From: Moniliophthora roreri | Taxonomy: Eukaryota; Basidiomycota; Agaricomycetes; Agaricales; Marasmiaceae | Direction of reading: 5' to 3' | Length of the DNA: 64,000 nucleotides | Assembly (NCBI GenBank): GCA_001466705.2 | Contig: LATX02000198.1 | Span: 434,001-498,000 of the forward strand | Shown here: one piece after another, positions 59,651-64,000 of the stretch | Layout of the letters: every line of letters begins with the position of its first letter | How positions within the stretch are numbered: position 1 is the first letter of the stretch | Notes under the pieces: generated by a model | The model's input: the letters and a program-made list of their open reading frames with translations, nothing else | Databases searched by the model: none | What the model was told of the DNA's origin: nothing | Made by a program: the position numbers and the translations under genes

Positions 59651-60993
59651 ATTTCAGCTTTTAGTGAAAGGGGAAGGTTATGAAAGTCCTTGAACATGCT
59701 ATGAAGAATCTCCTCTCGTGCCGGAGATCATGCATGGACCACCAGCTTCAAAACAGGGTCACGCTCTTCATGCGCCTGTCGCTGAGTTTCAGGATGAGTT
59801 GTGCAGGTAGTTTTGGGGGGGTGGGTGTCAACTGGCTTGACGAGTAGAACGGTCGCAGTGGATATCGGTTTGAAAAGTTTGACGACGATGACCACAAGAG
59901 GCAGTTTTTGGACACTGCCCGTGCTGAGCAGTAGCTGAAGGCGAGTGCCAGCATCTGTGTTATGTTATTAGTATCCCTTTGGAGTAGAAGGAAGGGCAAG
60001 TTTATTGAGCCGTCGTGAGTACGAAAGGACCCGAATATTGTCAGTCGTCGGTCGTGTGTGAGAATTTGACTCGCTATGACCCGGTCTCACAAGTGGGACT
60101 TCAACGAATTGCATCCCTTCCTCAGCGCTCCGAGTCCTTCCTCGTACTGTAAGTTTGCCATCGTATCATTCTCACTAGTGCTGGCCACTTTCTTGTGTTT
60201 ACCATGGAGTCAAATCAAATGTTCCTGTCAGCTACAAAATTATCCATTGCTTATAGATTCTTTCAACATTTGCATATGTTTCCTTATGTACTAGAGCAGT
60301 ATACTAGAGTGGGCCGATAGCATTGAGGGATGGTGCCTGCCAGGTGTGGCTATTCACACACGACCGACGCGGCGATCGACTGACAAATAGCTGTAACTCT
60401 ATTCCACCGCGCGTCTCGTTGTGGACGACATCCATCATCTCAAGACATCCGTCCCAAAAGTATTGGACTCGAAAAGCATGTCTGGTTATAATAGGCTTAC
60501 GACTGATGAGTGACTAGGTATCCCGAAATCGGAAAGCAGACTCGTACCGATTATGGGATCCAGATATCCGACAAACTGATTTCCATAATGGAAGACAGCC
60601 AGTATCTGGATAACAGCTGTGGCGGAGTGGTGTAGGCAGGGGCTCAATGACCGGGAACACGAGCTTGGGCTTGGATGGTTTCCTCATTCCTCAGGGTATG
60701 ATGCTCTTCGGAGTTTCTTCGCTCTGATACTTATGATAGCTCACAGGACTTTCGACAGGACTCGGATGTGCGTATTGAAACGACTGCAGTCTCAAATTTC
60801 CGACCAACACTTCTACCCTCTCTACGACTCAGATACTACACTCTTCACCCCGGCACATTCACCATGTCTATCGTCATCCAAGGCCAGCCCACTCTCGCAC
60901 CACTTACCTCCTGTCAACCCTATAAATCCACATCCTCAACCAAGCTCACATCCCCAAGTTGATGAATCACAAGAAAACGTTTGTTTTCATCTT
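59651..60993. other. Intergenic region
   Basis: About 1.3 kb with only short open frames on both strands. A tRNA-like ggcggagtggt near 60620 does not fold into a tRNA by eye. Confidence 0.45.
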
Positions 60994-61949
60994 TTACGGG
61001 TTCTCCACAAAGCGTGACCGTTTATTGCGAGCCAGCGGCAAGAGGCGTGAGCGAGGCTTCGGTTTACGAATTCGAACGGTTAGCTTGATGACAGCAAGGT
61101 CGATACGAACCGGCGACACGTCAGGACCAGAACAAGTACGAAGACATGACATCCAGGAAGACTTACCCGCACCCATGTTGTACCGACCGCACCTGATACA
61201 TTTCGCCCAAACCCACTCGTAGTAGCTCCTTCACAACGCTTCCAGAAGCCAACGCCATTACCATCATCGCTCCCGAGGCGATAATCATAATGCCGAAATG
61301 CTTGCATACTACCGGGAACCATGATAGGAAGCCGGATGCTCGTAGATGTGATAGCTGAAAGCCCGAGTAAGGCGGTCGGTAGGGTGAGCTGGTGTACGAC
61401 GTGGTGCTCGTAGACGGTGTACAAGAAGTGTGCCTCGATTCTTGTCAAGGTATATCAGCATTGCTGAATTCGGGATACGCAGGAGTCAACGTACCACAAA
61501 GAAGCCACCAGACTGCTTTTGGAGACGCGTTCGGCCAAGACGAAGACATTTTGAACGATGTTATGAATGGCTATTTCAAGTTGAATTTGTCCTGACGCAT
61601 TCGAAAGGGGTCGGTGAGTGATGGCAGCTACCTTATCACTGACAATGGCCCTGAGCGAGGCGATTGTAGGTATAATATCGCTCATATCAAGTTGATCAAC
61701 CACGAATGACGTCCTAACTATCATCTCGAGAACTCGCCCTGACGCAGTTTCCGTCAGAAGCCGTGCGCCGATAGTCAAGTCACTTTGCAGAATGGCGGTG
61801 ATGGAAAAGTTGTCAGGGTGTACGACAACAGTCCAGGTCATTGGGTTGAAGAGTTGAGAGTACTCTGGTAGGTTCAACACATTGAGCGAGATGGAGATCG
61901 GCGAATGGATGATTAACTGACGTAGGACTCCCGAAGCTCTGACTTCCAT
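60994..61949 (-). CDS. Unrecognised spliced gene with hydrophobic segments
   Basis: No family recognised. ATG 61949 opens MEVRASGVLRQLIIHSPISI and continues for more than 140 codons (SQLFNPMTWTVVVHPDNFSI, LLTETASGRVLEMIVRTSFV). Further exons appear to follow in other frames: a stretch with YTVYEHHVVHQLTLPTALLG near 61420-61330 and a hydrophobic, helix-like FGIMIIASGAMMVMALASGS followed by VVKELLRVGLGEMYQ at about 61300-61190. A basic C-terminal frame (LTVRIRKPKPRSRLLP) reaches 60994. Exon joins are tentative. It might encode a small membrane protein, or I may have merged two genes. Confidence 0.35.
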
Positions 61950-62009
61950 CGATGCGGAAACCCCACTATTATCACGGCCGCCATTGAAGGATCCATCGCT
62001 GTCGCCCAA

Positions 62010-63104
62010 GCGGACACCGGGAATTGTGGGGGTGGGGGTGTTGATGGTGGGAGAAGGGACGAGGTGAGGCGCCAGATCACATGTACTAGGCCATGGTCTG
62101 GATTGTTTCGTCCAACCTTCTACCCAACTAGCCCATGTAGGCTAGGAGTCGAAGAGCTGGGAGGAGGCCAAATGCGAATATGGTGACTGTACGGGACGGA
62201 GAGTATGAAAACTTGGGGTCGTTTATTAGCTCATCGGTTGATGCTATTCCCGGGCGCTTGTTTTTCCATTCTTGGAACGTGTCGTGTTGATCGTGGGCGA
62301 GGATTCAAATGAATGCAGATGCTTGTGGCGAGGAGCTTGCTGGAGATAATGACGAAGGCAGAGCGCCACAGCCCAGCTCATTAGAATTGGTCGACAGGTC
62401 CAAGTATGTCTCTAAGGAGTATTAGTCGTCAATCTGTGCTTGCAGCTGCTGACAAGTCATTGCACATATCCTCCTGATCCACGCCTGACCCTATGATGAA
62501 GCTGTGCTTTCTCGGTACGTACCGCAAATCCAAATCACACGACCAACAGGGCCATTCTACCCTCTTGCGCTTGCCGTGAGCACCTGGTATTCCTCGAAAG
62601 ACCAAACAAGTAGACTAGATACCTTACCGACGCAAGGATTAGCTGACAAGCACGCAGGGGCATTACCACCGCTTCTATATTATAAGAAGGCGAGTTACCC
62701 CAGACCCAGCATCCGTCTCATAAAATTTATTTGGTCCCAGTAGGCCCAACTTCGTACCAACGGTGAGTAACGTGTCTATCACGATATCACGTCTATAAAT
62801 CAATTGATGATCCACCAGTATACTAGTGCCGCGTACAGCGATAGACACATCCGGGGGCTGAAGTCTACGAAAAAGGCAATGTGGAAAACTGGGTCAAACC
62901 AATTCTGCTGAGTCCGTGGCATTCTGTGGTCTTTGCTATGATCGTGTTATATCCTTGTTGGGCAATTTTTTCGAGTGCCACTCGGACAAGCTCCTGAAAA
63001 GGCAGAAAGTGATTCTACCAATCCTCCCGTTTTCCAATCCTTAAAAGCTGCTGCAGAGGGCATCATGCCTCATCGATCACATCCCTTGCTCAATCACACT
63101 TCCA
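62010..63104. other. Intergenic region
   Basis: About 1.1 kb between divergent genes. Short open frames only. Confidence 0.5.
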
Positions 63105-64000
63105 ATGGCTCCTCCCAAATCCAAGAAGCTGGTTACTCCTGAGGGTCTCACTTCGACTTGCGAGATCTGTGCTGTCGCAATAGCTAACAAGGGCGACATG
63201 GCAAGGCATATGAGAACTCATGCCAAGCCCAGGTGAGTGTAACAGTAGTGTTCATTTTTCTTGTCTCAACTTATTGTGTCATTATAGGCATCATTGCCCA
63301 TTCGAGGGTTGCGTTTACGCATCCCGCCAACCAAACAACCTGACTACGCATATCAGGACGCACACCAAGCAAAGAGTTCATCAGTGCCTCGAGTGTGCCT
63401 CTTCCTTTGTAGATCCTGCTTCTTTGACGCGTCACAAGCGTAGAGTGCACGGTTATGTTCCCAAACCACGAAAGAAACGAGCTGCCAATACCACCGCGTC
63501 TACACACGAACCTTTTTCCTCTATCGCTGCGTCGCGTAAGAGTCGAAGGCATCAGCCATTTCCATGTTCTCACCCTGACACCTCTTCTTTGTCCACTTCC
63601 TCATCGTCTGACAGACCATCTTCGTCAACATTCGAAACCCTCATTCCCCCTATCACAACACCCCAAGATCTTCAGCCTACATTCTCCCAATGGAACCCCA
63701 ACCCGGAGCGCCTTTTCTGGCCCGAACTCAAAGATCGTACAATGGGTTTTCCAGAGCCGAGTTTCAAGGTGACCTATCCGGTCGCGGAGACAAGTGGGCA
63801 GATGTGGGGGCACGAGCAAGCCAACCCTGTACCCCAGAATTATCTGACTGGGGTGCACTTTACACCTGCGGCAGCTTGGCAATGGAACCTGGGCAATGAA
63901 TGCGATCCTCACACGCCTTCTTGGGCGAATGTTGCTGTCAACATCCCCGCCCCCCTTCCAATGGCACAGGAACGGGACCAGTTGCTCGCTGAGCTGCCTA
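63105..64000 (+). CDS. C2H2 zinc finger transcription factor, 5' part
   Basis: Probable DNA-binding regulator, cut by the right edge. Exon 1 is 63105-63232 and exon 2 starts at 63288. It begins MAPPKSKKLVTPEGL and has three C2H2 fingers: CEICAVAIANKGDMARHMRT followed by H, CPFEGCVYASRQPNNLTTHI followed by RTH, and CLECASSFVDPASLTRHKRR followed by VH. A basic patch (KPRKKRA) suggests nuclear import, then a Ser/Thr/Pro-rich, probably disordered, region continues to the edge. The alternative upstream ATG at 63065 is out of frame with the fingers. Target genes unknown. Confidence 0.85.

Noticed and set aside
60618..60700. Possible tRNA (ggcggagtggt)
   Set aside because: No matching acceptor stem, T-loop GTTCRA or anticodon arm found.

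Overview
The window is nuclear DNA of a filamentous basidiomycete, most likely an agaricomycete. Genes are broken by many introns of about 45-75 bp with GT-AG (rarely GC-AG) ends and there are no operons. Typical agaric families are present: C2-NACHT NLRs, tyrosine-kinase-like kinases, C2H2-RING proteins, DUF4336 proteins and S53 sedolisins. I worked from the sequence alone, so exon ends are my reading of frame continuity, splice signals and paralogue comparison.

Left part (1-31 kb): the 5' end of an allantoate-permease-type MFS transporter (-); the histone chaperone gene HIR1 (+); a DUF4336 gene (+); a C2H2/RING protein (+); then a mirror-image high-affinity iron uptake cluster at 9.5-18.5 kb, FET3-A(-) FTR1-A(+) FTR1-B(-) FET3-B(+). 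Both divergent promoters carry ATCWGATAA motifs like those used by fungal iron-responsive GATA repressors. FET3-A keeps all the copper-ligand motifs. FET3-B has lost most of them while staying open, so it looks like a pseudo-ferroxidase. Next come a TDG/Mug-type DNA glycosylase (-), a two-TM SREBP bHLH factor (-), a secreted sedolisin (-) and a SUZ12-like VEFS-box protein (+).

Middle part (31-48 kb): an accessory region with mirror symmetry. Reading inward from the left: two tandem extended SDR reductases, a TKL-like kinase and a solo Sin3-type PAH protein. Reading inward from the right: a third SDR, a second kinase with a C-terminal C2H2 finger and a second solo PAH protein. Near the centre lie RPS26 and a decayed NACHT gene. 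Relics are scattered through it: a 5'-truncated coiled-coil gene, a sedolisin pro-domain, a copy of the kinase first exon, and a repeat of the PAH upstream region.

Right part (48-64 kb): two head-to-head C2-NACHT NLR paralogues, one with a single-base frameshift and the other with an altered Walker B; a frameshifted kinase-like relic; one unrecognised gene; and the start of a C2H2 transcription factor running off the right edge.

The strongest candidates for something undescribed are the pseudo-ferroxidase paired with its own permease and the pair of solo PAH microproteins.
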